The translations under genes and the position numbers were made by a program. From contig DAXB01000026.1 of NCBI GenBank assembly GCA_002506175.1, forward strand, positions 1 through 19,160: a DNA stretch of 19,160 nucleotides, in the 5' to 3' direction. This DNA is from Methanomassiliicoccaceae archaeon UBA113. GTDB taxonomy: Archaea > Thermoplasmatota > Thermoplasmata > Methanomassiliicoccales > Methanomethylophilaceae. Of the stretch, positions 1-6,452 are shown piece after piece; within the stretch, counting starts at the first letter, position 1; the number at the start of each line of letters is the position of its first letter. The notes below the pieces were generated by a model. It made no database searches, was not told where the DNA came from, and saw nothing but the letters and a program-made list of their open reading frames with translations.

Positions 1-27
1 ATCGCTTGTTTTTGTCAAGTAAATCAA

Positions 28-45
28 GGAGGGGTCTTCCCCTCC
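28..45 (-). terminator. purH terminator hairpin
   Basis: A perfect 7-bp stem (GGAGGGG with CCCCTCC) closes a 4-nt loop 15 bases beyond the purH stop codon. On the minus strand the tail is only moderately T-rich (TTGATTT). On the plus strand the hairpin is followed by ATTTTAATGTTTT, so it could also end a transcript arriving from the left edge of the window. Bases 1-27 hold nothing else I can identify. Confidence 0.7.
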
Positions 46-59
46 ATTTTAATGTTTTA

Positions 60-1610
60 TCAGTGCCTGAATACACGGCAGCCTGTGAAGACCATCGCTA
101 TGTTGTGCTCGTTGGCTGCATCGATGACCTCCTGGTCCCTGATGCTTCCTCCGGGTTGGATGATAGCGGTGACTCCTGCCTTCGCGGCCTCATCCACTCC
201 GTCCCTGAACGGGAAGAAGGCATCCGATGCCATTACGCATCCGGCTGTGGGCTCGTTGGCCTTGAAACTGGCGATCTTGGCGGAATCCACACGGCTCATC
301 TGTCCGGCTCCGATTCCGACCGCGTGCTCGCCCCTTACATAGACGACCGCATTGGACGTTACGTGCTTGGCAAGCTTCCATGCGAACAGGAGCGAATGAA
401 CCTCCTCCTCTGTAGGAGCGCGCTTGGTGATGACTGTAAGGTTCTTCGGATCGACGATCACATCCTCATCGGTCTGAACAAGCATTCCTCCCTGTACCTT
501 CTTCATCTTGTATTCCCTGACCCTCTCGGAAGGTCCGATGGGTGTTCCGGTCCTGAGGAGACGGATGTTTTTCTTGACCTCCATTATTTCCAGGGCTCCA
601 TCCTCGTAATCTGGACAGATGACGGCTTCCACGAAATACTGCGAGATGAACTCAGCGCATTCCTTTGTGCAGGGCCTATTGAGGCATATGACGCATCCGA
701 ACGCGGAAAGAGGATCCACATTGTACGCTGTGGTGAATGCCTCATAGATCGTGTCCGCTGATGCGAGTCCGCAGGGATTGGTGTGCTTCATGACAACCGC
801 TGTGGGCTTCTCGAAGTCCATACAGATGTCGAGAGCCTTGTCGAGGTCGAGGATATTGTTGTATGAAAGTTCCTTTCCATGAAGGATCTCCGCCTTGGCT
901 ACTGTGGGTCCGGGCGTGAAGGGATCCTTGTAGAATGCGGCTGCCTGGTTGGGGTTCTCCCCATACCTGAGATCCTGGACTTTCTCAAGAGGGATCGGGA
1001 ACGACTCGGGGAAGTTTCCGATGAACCTCTTCTTCATCTGGGATGCGATCATGGCATCATAGTTGGCTGTGGCGACGAATGCGTCGGCCATGAGCTTCTC
1101 GTGAAGCTCGAGACTGAGCTCGCCATTGGTCTTGAGCTGATCGAGGATCTCTGGATACTGCGAAGGATCTGTGACGACTGCAACGGACTGATAGTTCTTT
1201 GCTGCGGCACGGATCATGCTAGGTCCGCCGATATCGATGTTCTCGACGATGTCCTCGAACTCGACACCCTCTTTGAGGACAGTCTGCTTGAACGGATAGA
1301 GATTGATGACGACCATATCGATAGGTTCGATGCCTTTGTCCTTGATCGCGGCCATGTGATCGGGGATATCCCTGCGAGCGAGGATTCCTGCATGCACTTT
1401 GGGGTGGAGGGTCTTCACACGACCGTCCAGCATCTCAGGGAACCCTGTTACGTCTGATACCTCGGTAACTTTTATTCCATTCTCTTTCAGGAGTTTGTAT
1501 GTTCCGCCTGTCGAGATGATGTCGACACCTGCGGCGGAAAGCTCCTTTGCAAAATCCACTATTCCGTTCTTGTCGGAAACACTGATTACTGCTCTTCTGA
1601 TTTTAGCCAA
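60..1610 (-). CDS. purH: Bifunctional PurH: AICAR transformylase / IMP cyclohydrolase
   Basis: Catalyses the last two steps of purine synthesis: formyl transfer from 10-formyl-tetrahydrofolate to AICAR, then ring closure of FAICAR to IMP, in the cytoplasm. Counting from the furthest upstream TTG (1625), the cyclohydrolase half shows STGGT (38-42), KTLHPKVHAGIL (71-82) and INLYPF (107-112). The transformylase half shows QDLRYGENPNQ (217-227), the catalytic KHTNPCG (280-286), DPLSAFG and GAGQMSRVDSA. Full family length, both active sites intact. I prefer TTG at 1610 (516 aa) because a GGGGGG/GTGA stretch lies 7 nt upstream of it and the family normally begins close to ISVSDK; GTG at 1616 and TTG at 1625 are alternatives. 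The C-terminus reads RVFRH where the family usually has RHFRH. Single-gene transcript with its own promoter and terminator. PurP, encoded about 12 kb away, does the first of these two reactions with formate instead. Confidence 0.96.
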   Translation of the reverse strand: MAKIRRAVISVSDKNGIVDFAKELSAAGVDIISTGGTYKLLKENGIKVTEVSDVTGFPEMLDGRVKTLHPKVHAGILARRDIPDHMAAIKDKGIEPIDMVVINLYPFKQTVLKEGVEFEDIVENIDIGGPSMIRAAAKNYQSVAVVTDPSQYPEILDQLKTNGELSLELHEKLMADAFVATANYDAMIASQMKKRFIGNFPESFPIPLEKVQDLRYGENPNQAAAFYKDPFTPGPTVAKAEILHGKELSYNNILDLDKALDICMDFEKPTAVVMKHTNPCGLASADTIYEAFTTAYNVDPLSAFGCVICLNRPCTKECAEFISQYFVEAVICPDYEDGALEIMEVKKNIRLLRTGTPIGPSERVREYKMKKVQGGMLVQTDEDVIVDPKNLTVITKRAPTEEEVHSLLFAWKLAKHVTSNAVVYVRGEHAVGIGAGQMSRVDSAKIASFKANEPTAGCVMASDAFFPFRDGVDEAAKAGVTAIIQPGGSIRDQEVIDAANEHNIAMVFTGCRVFRH

Positions 1611-1636
1611 TTTCACGCCCCCCAATTAAAGGAAAC

Positions 1637-1671
1637 GCATACAGTGTATGCAGTCAGCGTATCAGCTACGC
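1637..1671. promoter_or_regulatory. Tandem palindromic operator of purH
   Basis: Two copies of the same dyad, GCRTA-N5-TAYGC, lie at 1637-1651 (GCATA CAGTG TATGC) and 1657-1671 (GCGTA TCAGC TACGC). They are exactly 20 bp apart centre to centre, so both face the same side of the helix. They fill the space between the TATA box (1673-1681) and the purH start. The downstream copy should cover the transcription start (about 1650) and the other abuts the TATA box, the classic position for repression. The regulator is unknown. I found no third copy in the window, including in front of purP. Confidence 0.65.
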
Positions 1672-1672
1672 T

Positions 1673-1681
1673 CTAATAAAG
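1673..1681 (-). promoter_or_regulatory. TATA box of purH
   Basis: CTTTATTAG on the minus strand, about 65 bp upstream of the chosen TTG start. The predicted transcription start is near 1650, giving a leader of about 40 nt that contains the downstream operator copy. Confidence 0.55.
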
Positions 1682-2091
1682 GTGTCCGTCAGCAACGTGC
1701 ATCTGTACTGCAATGTCCAAAAAAATACGTTATCTGTTTATCGGCAAACCAATAGGACCGATGGACGGATCGATGGCTCTGCCCAAAGAAGATCAATGAA
1801 TAATTAGGGTTCCCGGGTTTCGGATTTCTCCTCGACCCGGTAAATGTTTTGTTAGGGTTGAATCCGCCTACAATCGACATCTGAAACCCTGTAGGCACAT
1901 CCTTGAGAGTGGATTAGCGTTACATTGTATTTAACAGTTGAGGTTTGATAGTCAGTGATTGTACAAATCACGGTGAAAATAGTAAGAAAGAAAACCGATA
2001 ATACCAAACGGTGTCTACCGGACCCTCACTATACTGGCTAGAGTATTGGATTGTCCTTTATAAAGACTTCTGATAAAAGAGCGCAAAACAA
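1682..2091. other. Gene-free stretch, about 410 bp
   Basis: No open frame here looks like a protein: the 69-codon minus frame at 1689-1898 has no recognisable composition or family. Two small dyads are visible: CCTACA...TGTAGG at 1867-1895 and GTGATT-GTACA-AATCAC at 1955-1971. A palindromic CTTTATAAAG at about 2056-2065 is a good TATA box in either direction, but I see no convincing gene downstream of it on either strand. It is A+T richer than the surrounding genes. It could hold an unrecognised small RNA; nothing specific is supported. Confidence 0.4.
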
Positions 2092-2099
2092 AGAAAATG
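2092..2099. repeat. Target site duplication, left copy
   Basis: AGAAAATG directly outside the left end of the MITE-like element. The identical 8 bp recur at 2336-2343 just outside the right end. Confidence 0.7.
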
Positions 2100-2335
2100 G
2101 CCTCTTTCTGATTTTCAGTGGGTAATCAGTAATGAAAACAACTCAACTAACAGTGATCGATAAGTTATCCTTCATGAGGAGCGCAAGCGACGAATCGTTG
2201 AAGCCAGAGGCTTCGCGAACGAAGTGAGCAAGGGATTGTTCATGCTTTTTTGCTCCCATGAAAGGGGTGAATAATACTCTTCATTGCTTGATTCCAAAAT
2301 TGAAACATCTGGCCCACTGAAAATCAGAAAGAACC
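2100..2335. mobile_element. MITE-like non-autonomous element, 236 bp
   Basis: Bounded by 23-bp terminal inverted repeats: left 2100-2122, right 2313-2335. The inner 20 bp (2103-2122 against 2313-2332) match perfectly, and 21 of 23 match overall. The outer ends read GCCTCTTTCTG on the left and GGTTCTTTCTG for the right end reverse-complemented. An identical 8-bp AGAAAATG flanks both sides. Inside are more dyads: GAAGCC-AGA-GGCTTC at 2200-2214, and an imperfect CATGAGGAGC/GCTCCCATG pair near 2173-2260, so one strand could fold into a long hairpin. It has no transposase or plausible coding frame. From memory, ends beginning GGYTCTTT with 8-bp duplications resemble the ISL3 family; that assignment is tentative. 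It sits at the 3' end of gdhA. Confidence 0.75.
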
Positions 2336-2343
2336 AGAAAATG
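2336..2343. repeat. Target site duplication, right copy
   Basis: AGAAAATG, identical to 2092-2099. On the minus strand it is CATTTTCT, the T-rich tail of the gdhA terminator, so the element inserted at the very end of the gdhA transcript. Confidence 0.7.
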
Positions 2344-2356
2344 GGGGAGATCCCCC
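2336..2356 (-). terminator. gdhA terminator
   Basis: A GGGGGA/TCCCCC hairpin at 2343-2356 begins 6 bp after the gdhA stop and is followed on the minus strand by ATTTTCT. After the MITE insertion the tail runs on into the element end (GGTTCTTTC), which is also T-rich, so termination may be preserved. Confidence 0.7.
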
Positions 2357-2362
2357 AAGGTT

Positions 2363-3712
2363 TCAATAGGATACACCCTGCCATAGCATGGCGTTGGCTA
2401 CCTTCTCGAATCCAGCGATGTTGGCTCCTGCTACGAGGTTATCCTTCATTCCGTACTTCTCTGCGGCCTCTGATGCCTGCTTGTAGATGTTGACCATGAT
2501 TCCGTGAAGCTTCTCATCCACTTCATCGAACGACCATGACATCCTGAGGCTATTCTGAGACATCTCGAGAGCTGATGTTGCTACTCCTCCAGCGTTTGCC
2601 GCCTTGGCGGGTCCGAAAAGAACTCCTGCCTTCTGGAACGTCTCGATGGCACCGGGTGTGCTCGGCATGTTTGCTCCCTCAGCGACTGCAAATACCCCGT
2701 TCTTGACAAGGATCTTGGCGGACTCCTCATCGAGTTCGTTCTGGGTTGCACATGGGAGTGCGATGTCGCAGGGAAGAGTCCAGATTCCCTTGCAGCCCTC
2801 TGTGTACTGAGCTGTCTTGGAATACTCTGTGTATGTCTTGATTCTCTCCCTCTTGACCTCTTTGATCTGCTTCATGATCTTGTAGTCGATTCCTGCGGGA
2901 TCGTAGATATATCCATTGGAATCCGATACAGCGATAACGGTTGCTCCGAGCTGCGTGGCCTTCTGACATGCATATGTCGCAACGTTTCCGGAACCGGAGA
3001 TGACGACCTTCTTGCCCTCGAATGACTTGCCCTTGTCCTTGAGCATCTCGTTCGTGAAGTAGCAAAGCCCATATCCGGTTGCCTCTGTCCTTGCGAGTGA
3101 ACCTCCGCTGGGAATGGCCTTTCCGGTGAGAACTCCTGTGAACTCGTTCTGGAGCCTCTTGTACTGTCCGAACATAAATCCGATCTCCCTTGCTCCGACT
3201 CCGATGTCTCCGGCGGGAACGTCTGTGTCGGGTCCGATGTGCTTTGCAAGTTCGGTCATGAAGGACTGGCAGAAGCGCATGATCTCATTGTCGGATTTGC
3301 CCTTGGGGTCGAAATCCGATCCTCCCTTTCCTCCTCCGATGGGAAGTGTGGTGAGGCTGTTCTTGAAAATCTGCTCGAATCCGAGGAACTTGAGAATTGA
3401 GAGGTTGACGGACGGGTGGAGCCTGATTCCTCCTTTGTACGGTCCGATGGCGGAGTTGAACTGAATGCGGTATCCGCGGTTGACCTGCACCTTTCCCTTG
3501 TCATCTACCCATGAGACACGGAACATGATGATTCTCTCGGGCTCGACGAGCCTCTCGATGATTCCTGCCTTCTGAAGCTCCGGCCTCGCTTCAATAACGG
3601 GCTCGAGTGACTCCAGGACCTCTCTTACAGCCTGAAGAAACTCGGGCTGGTCGGCGTTGCGCTGCTCCAGACCTGCGTACACTTCCTTCAGGTACTCGTT
3701 TTTAATGGCCAT
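2363..3712 (-). CDS. gdhA: NADP-type glutamate dehydrogenase
   Basis: Interconverts 2-oxoglutarate plus ammonium and glutamate; the main direction is probably ammonium assimilation. At 449 aa it has the length of the bacterial-type hexameric GdhA rather than the shorter (about 420 aa) enzyme of many thermophilic archaea. Substrate-site lysines are visible in GPYKGGIRLHP (90-100) and PIGGGKGGSDFDP (124-136), with the catalytic Lys at 129. The nucleotide-binding turn is GSGNVA (240-245), followed by SDSNG, where a small residue instead of an acid suggests NADP(H). The ATG start has a GGTGA ribosome binding site 6 nt upstream. Monocistronic, with its own TATA box and terminator. A bacterial origin of the gene is possible but cannot be judged here. 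Confidence 0.96.
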   Translation of the reverse strand: MAIKNEYLKEVYAGLEQRNADQPEFLQAVREVLESLEPVIEARPELQKAGIIERLVEPERIIMFRVSWVDDKGKVQVNRGYRIQFNSAIGPYKGGIRLHPSVNLSILKFLGFEQIFKNSLTTLPIGGGKGGSDFDPKGKSDNEIMRFCQSFMTELAKHIGPDTDVPAGDIGVGAREIGFMFGQYKRLQNEFTGVLTGKAIPSGGSLARTEATGYGLCYFTNEMLKDKGKSFEGKKVVISGSGNVATYACQKATQLGATVIAVSDSNGYIYDPAGIDYKIMKQIKEVKRERIKTYTEYSKTAQYTEGCKGIWTLPCDIALPCATQNELDEESAKILVKNGVFAVAEGANMPSTPGAIETFQKAGVLFGPAKAANAGGVATSALEMSQNSLRMSWSFDEVDEKLHGIMVNIYKQASEAAEKYGMKDNLVAGANIAGFEKVANAMLWQGVSY

Positions 3713-3760
3713 TTGTCTTCACCTATGGTTTACCAAACGCTTTCACGCCTGATGTTTCGC

Positions 3761-3785
3761 CAATATAATTCATAAGATAAAAAAT
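3761..3785 (-). promoter_or_regulatory. gdhA promoter region
   Basis: On the minus strand an ATTATATTG TATA-like box (3761-3771) lies about 55 bp from the ATG, giving a leader of roughly 25-30 nt. A second T-rich candidate (TTTTTTATC, 3775-3785) lies next to it. Which is used cannot be told from sequence. Confidence 0.5.
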
Positions 3786-3841
3786 AACAAGAAAAGATGC
3801 GACAAAGAATCGATGGTTTTGTGCAATATATACACAAGAAA

Positions 3842-3985
3842 GGGGGATGTTTCCATCCCCCGATTGTTTGAGAAAAAGGCATTGGTCCCATCGAACGACA
3901 GGACACGTCTGTCCCATAGTTCCGCAAGGCCTTGGTTGCAACAATTACAAACCGTTGACAACCAGTTGTTCTCCAACGGTTGAAG
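3842..3985 (-). ncRNA. Candidate structured small RNA or gdhA leader
   Basis: No protein is recognisable, but the stretch is dense in dyads. Near the 5' end (minus strand) AACCGTTG/CAACGGTT (3974-3981 with 3950-3957) encloses ACAA/TTGT, making a 12-bp hairpin with a 4-nt GAGA bulge. Next come palindromes GTTGCAAC (3935-3942) and CAAGGCCTTG (3925-3934), and GGACA-CGTC-TGTCC (3901-3914). A strong GGGGGATG/CATCCCCC hairpin (3842-3861) with TTTCTTGT after it looks like a terminator. A TTTTTATAC box at about 4000-4008 on the minus strand would place a transcription start near 3980. It could be a stand-alone RNA or an attenuated long leader of gdhA, which starts 130 nt further on. It resembles no RNA family I know. 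Confidence 0.4.
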
Positions 3986-4086
3986 CAATGTCAACACGTA
4001 TAAAAACAAATAGATGGGATTGTCTGAAAAAGTAGAATGCCTTTTCATGACGACACGGCTCCCGAAACCCTGATTTCGCAACTCGA

Positions 4087-4097
4087 TATCTTTATTT
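4087..4097 (+). promoter_or_regulatory. Probable promoter of the METTL5-like/csl4/PP-loop operon
   Basis: ATCTTTATTTC is a TATA-like box that would start transcription near 4118 and leave a leader of about 45 nt. A second candidate, TATAAAAA at about 4000-4008, would leave about 130 nt; on the other strand the same bases could serve the candidate RNA. The remainder of 4009-4161 shows nothing else. Confidence 0.4.
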
Positions 4098-4161
4098 CAT
4101 ATCCGATACATAGTAACGGTACACCTGACCGATCTGAATCCGGTCGCAGTTAGTGATTTCC

Positions 4162-4755
4162 ATGAAGAAACGCGACTTGGAGATGGCTCTCCAGAAAATA
4201 AGAAACTTCGAAACCCCCGATGCCTCCTTGGAACAATACATGACCCCTGCGGTCATGGCTGCGGACATCCTGTTCGATGCGTATCGGAAAGGAGACATTA
4301 CAGGATTGAAGGTTGTTGATCTCGGGTGCGGCACAGGCATGTTCTCCATAGGCGCTTGGATGCTGGAGGCGGGACAGGTCCTAGGGTTCGACATATCCAA
4401 ATCGGCACTGAAGGTGGCGGAGGAGAACAGAAAGGATTTCGGAGCCGATATAACATTCTCGCATTCGGACATCATGGATGTCGAAGAGGGGGCGGATACA
4501 GTGTTCATGAACCCCCCGTTCGGTTGCCAGAACAAGAACGCAGACAGGCCCTTCCTAGACAAAGCCATGGAGCTCTCAGAATGCATCTATTCCATCCATA
4601 TGGCCAACACCCTGGACTTCGTGAAGGAGTACTGTGAAAAACGCGGGCGTTCTATAGAGTATTATAAAATCTATAAGTACGAAATCCCTCATACATTTTC
4701 ATTCCATACAAAGACGAAGAAGACGGTCGACGTCGCGGTCGTCAACATAAGGTGA
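4162..4755 (+). CDS. METTL5-like adenine-N6 RNA methyltransferase
   Basis: A SAM-dependent methylase of the archaeal family related to eukaryotic METTL5 (COG2263), which in eukaryotes methylates an adenine N6 in small-subunit rRNA. LEQYMTPA (23-30) is the family's N-terminal signature. VDLGCGTGMFSIGA (52-65) is motif I binding SAM, GFDIS (75-79) is motif II, and NPPF (117-120) is the catalytic motif of N6-adenine amino-methylases. The ATG at 4162 (197 aa) is preferred over the GTG at 4153 because that GTGAT is itself the ribosome binding site. First gene of a plus-strand operon: csl4 starts 5 nt after its stop. The rRNA target is inferred from the family; its partner protein (TRMT112 type) is not encoded nearby. 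Confidence 0.85.
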   Translation: MKKRDLEMALQKIRNFETPDASLEQYMTPAVMAADILFDAYRKGDITGLKVVDLGCGTGMFSIGAWMLEAGQVLGFDISKSALKVAEENRKDFGADITFSHSDIMDVEEGADTVFMNPPFGCQNKNADRPFLDKAMELSECIYSIHMANTLDFVKEYCEKRGRSIEYYKIYKYEIPHTFSFHTKTKKTVDVAVVNIR

Positions 4756-4760
4756 TTCAC

Positions 4761-5327
4761 ATGACAGATTCAAATTTGGTGTTCCCCGGACAGGAAGTGG
4801 CCTCAGAGGAAGAGTATCTGGCCGCAGAGGGAACTTTTGCAGAGGATGGCGTTGTGTACGCATCCCAGGTCGGAGAACTCGTCCTCGATGACGATAACTG
4901 CGTCGCGAAGGTCATCTCCCCCAACCCGCCCAACGTGCTTGCCGTCGGGGATATCGTGTACGGTGTCATCTCGGACGTCAGAAACACGATGGCAACAGCC
5001 GACATCGCTGGAAAGGAGGGTGTAGAAAGAACTCTCGGAGGAGACACATACGCTACCCTCCACGTTTCCAAGATCTCCCAGGGCTACACCGACAATGTCG
5101 AGAACGAGCTCAGGAAGGGAGATTACATCAGAGGAAAGGTCACTGTCATCAAACCCGCCCTCCAGATCACAACGAAGGACGACCACCTCGGAGTCATCAA
5201 ATCCTACTGCAGCAAGTGCAAGACCGAGATGGTCATAAGCAAGAAAGGCGACGGACTCTTCTGCCCCGAATGCAGATACGCCACGCCCAGAAAGCTCGCT
5301 GACGATTACGGCAACGTGAAATTCTGA
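4761..5327 (+). CDS. csl4: Exosome RNA-binding subunit Csl4
   Basis: Cap subunit of the archaeal RNA exosome, which feeds RNA to the Rrp41/Rrp42 core and helps recruit DnaG. VFPGQEVASEEEYLAAEGTF (7-26) is the typical N-terminal domain. A central S1 RNA-binding domain spans about 60-140, and a C-terminal zinc ribbon is formed by CSKC (150-153) and CPEC (168-171). At 188 aa it is full length. The ATG at 4761 follows a GGTGATTC binding site that overlaps the stop codon of the upstream methylase, implying translational coupling. Its own stop overlaps the next ATG (TGATG). The core exosome genes are not in this window. Confidence 0.95.
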   Translation: MTDSNLVFPGQEVASEEEYLAAEGTFAEDGVVYASQVGELVLDDDNCVAKVISPNPPNVLAVGDIVYGVISDVRNTMATADIAGKEGVERTLGGDTYATLHVSKISQGYTDNVENELRKGDYIRGKVTVIKPALQITTKDDHLGVIKSYCSKCKTEMVISKKGDGLFCPECRYATPRKLADDYGNVKF

Positions 5328-5950
5328 TGAAGCTAGTATCTCTGATGTCCAACGGCATAGATTCGCCGGTGGCATCATACCTCATGAGCAAGATGGGTGC
5401 AGACGTCGTTCTCCTGCACATGGACAACCGTCCTTTCACGGATGACAGGTCCATCGAGAACGTGAAGATGATAGCGGAGCGTCTCAGGGAGGTCACGGGC
5501 AAGGAGTTTCCGCTGTACGTCGTGAAACACGGAACCAATCAGGAGACTATCCGCGACGGATGCGACAGGCAATACCAATGCGTCATGTGCAAACGTGTTA
5601 TGCAGAGGACCGCGAGGGAATTGGCCAAGAATCTCGGAGCCTCCGGGATCATAATGGGTGATTCTCTCGGGCAGGTCGCCTCTCAGACGCTCAAGAACAT
5701 AAGGTCCGAGAACATCGGACTCGACTTCCCAGTCATCAGACCCCTTATCGGAATGGACAAGCTCGAGATCGAGGCCATCGCCAAGGAGATCGGCACCTAT
5801 GAGATCTCGATAAGGCCCACCAATGGATGCCTCATAGTACCGGAGAGGCCCATCACCGAGGCGGAACCTCAAAAAGTCATCGCCATGAGCGAGAAGATCG
5901 ATGTGGACTGCCTCGGAAAGAATTCTGCGGACAGTGCTTTTCTTTACTGA
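5327..5950 (+). CDS. Stand-alone ThiI-type PP-loop sulfurtransferase
   Basis: A 207-aa protein corresponding to only the C-terminal PP-loop domain of ThiI, the enzyme that adenylates and thiolates U8 of tRNA; THUMP and NFLD domains are absent. The PP-loop is SNGIDSPVA (8-16), with Asn in place of the second Gly of the usual SGGxDS. A CVMC pair (85-88) matches the CxxC known in archaeal ThiI proteins. GDSLGQVASQT (111-121) is the ThiI substrate-side motif, and a further Cys lies at 168. It overlaps the csl4 stop by 1 nt and is the last gene of the operon. Its 3' end overlaps the convergent small gene by 7 bp. The RNA context favours tRNA thiolation with a separately encoded RNA-binding partner; another AMP-forming sulfur-transfer role is possible. 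Confidence 0.8.
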   Translation: MKLVSLMSNGIDSPVASYLMSKMGADVVLLHMDNRPFTDDRSIENVKMIAERLREVTGKEFPLYVVKHGTNQETIRDGCDRQYQCVMCKRVMQRTARELAKNLGASGIIMGDSLGQVASQTLKNIRSENIGLDFPVIRPLIGMDKLEIEAIAKEIGTYEISIRPTNGCLIVPERPITEAEPQKVIAMSEKIDVDCLGKNSADSAFLY

Positions 5951-6213
5951 TACCTTCTCGGCGGGAACGCCGGACAGGCATCGATATCGTCGTCATCGTA
6001 CACCATATCCAAGGTAACCCTTGCGATATACTGTGCGACATATCTGGAGATGAAAAGTGTATGGCCTCCGACGGGAATCTGCACATCTGTCGCCTTCGGA
6101 CCTTTGACGCTCACAGGAACGAGCGCGGGGCCGTAGCATGCAGTACATACACGGTAATCGCATCCAGCCTCCTTGATGAGCTGCTCCACTCCGGGGTCGA
6201 CCGTTATCTCCAT
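5944..6213 (-). CDS. Small cysteine-containing archaeal protein, unknown function
   Basis: I do not recognise the family. The 89-aa product has three clustered cysteines in CDYRVCTAC (18-26) and a fourth at C80. The central part, rich in hydrophobic residues (VQIPVGGHTLFISRYVAQYI, 44-63), has the look of a compact conserved fold, and an acidic VYDDDDIDAC tract precedes the end. It has no signal peptide or membrane span. Four cysteines could bind a metal or Fe-S cluster; this is a guess. The ATG at 6213 is chosen because a TATA box (6237-6244) lies about 27 bp upstream, implying a leaderless or near-leaderless mRNA. The frame stays open 15 codons further upstream but would then include the promoter. 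Convergent with the PP-loop gene, overlapping it by 7 bp. Confidence 0.7.
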   Translation of the reverse strand: MEITVDPGVEQLIKEAGCDYRVCTACYGPALVPVSVKGPKATDVQIPVGGHTLFISRYVAQYIARVTLDMVYDDDDIDACPAFPPRRYQ

Positions 6214-6236
6214 GGTGGCGGGTACTGCTGACTTTC

Positions 6237-6244
6237 TTATAAAT
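6237..6244 (-). promoter_or_regulatory. TATA box of the 89-aa gene
   Basis: TTTATAAG on the minus strand, centred about 27 bp upstream of the ATG at 6213, so the transcript should begin at or within a few bases of the start codon. Confidence 0.6.
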
Positions 6245-6411
6245 GGTTTCCTACACACGACACAATCGGAATAGGATGTGTCACATCGTCAGCAATGCTG
6301 GAACTACCGTGAAACGACGGATATCGTTTTGATGTGTCCGTTCCATCATCGTCCTTTCATAATCAACCGGAATTGGACGGTTGTGTCTCGTCAAAGGTTA
6401 AAACATACAAA

Positions 6412-6447
6412 GAAAAAAGAGGGGCCGTCACAAAACGGTTGCCCCTC
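6412..6447 (-). terminator. Terminator of the TerB-like gene
   Basis: A GAGGGG/CCCCTC outer stem and CCGT/ACGG inner stem (6419-6447) start 6 bp after the stop codon and are followed on the minus strand by TTTTTTC. It looks like a textbook intrinsic terminator. The remaining intergenic bases, about 6245-6411, contain a GATGTG-T-CACATC dyad at about 6274-6286 and nothing else I can name. Confidence 0.8.
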
Positions 6448-6452
6448 GGTTT

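Noticed and set aside
6..761. A 251-codon plus-strand open frame at the left edge
   Set aside because: It is antisense to purH, whose motifs are unambiguous; the frame crosses the purH terminator.
1840..1870. A tRNA T-arm-like GGGTTGAATCC
   Set aside because: The T-loop lacks the TTC and no acceptor or anticodon stem can be built around it.
2100..2335. CRISPR repeat or riboswitch reading of the inverted repeats near gdhA
   Set aside because: There are only two arms, in inverted orientation, flanked by an 8-bp direct repeat; a transposable element explains everything.
3770..4081. A 103-codon minus-strand open frame between gdhA and the methylase operon
   Set aside because: It runs through the terminator-like hairpin and the gdhA promoter; no recognisable protein character. 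The stretch is better explained as structured non-coding DNA.
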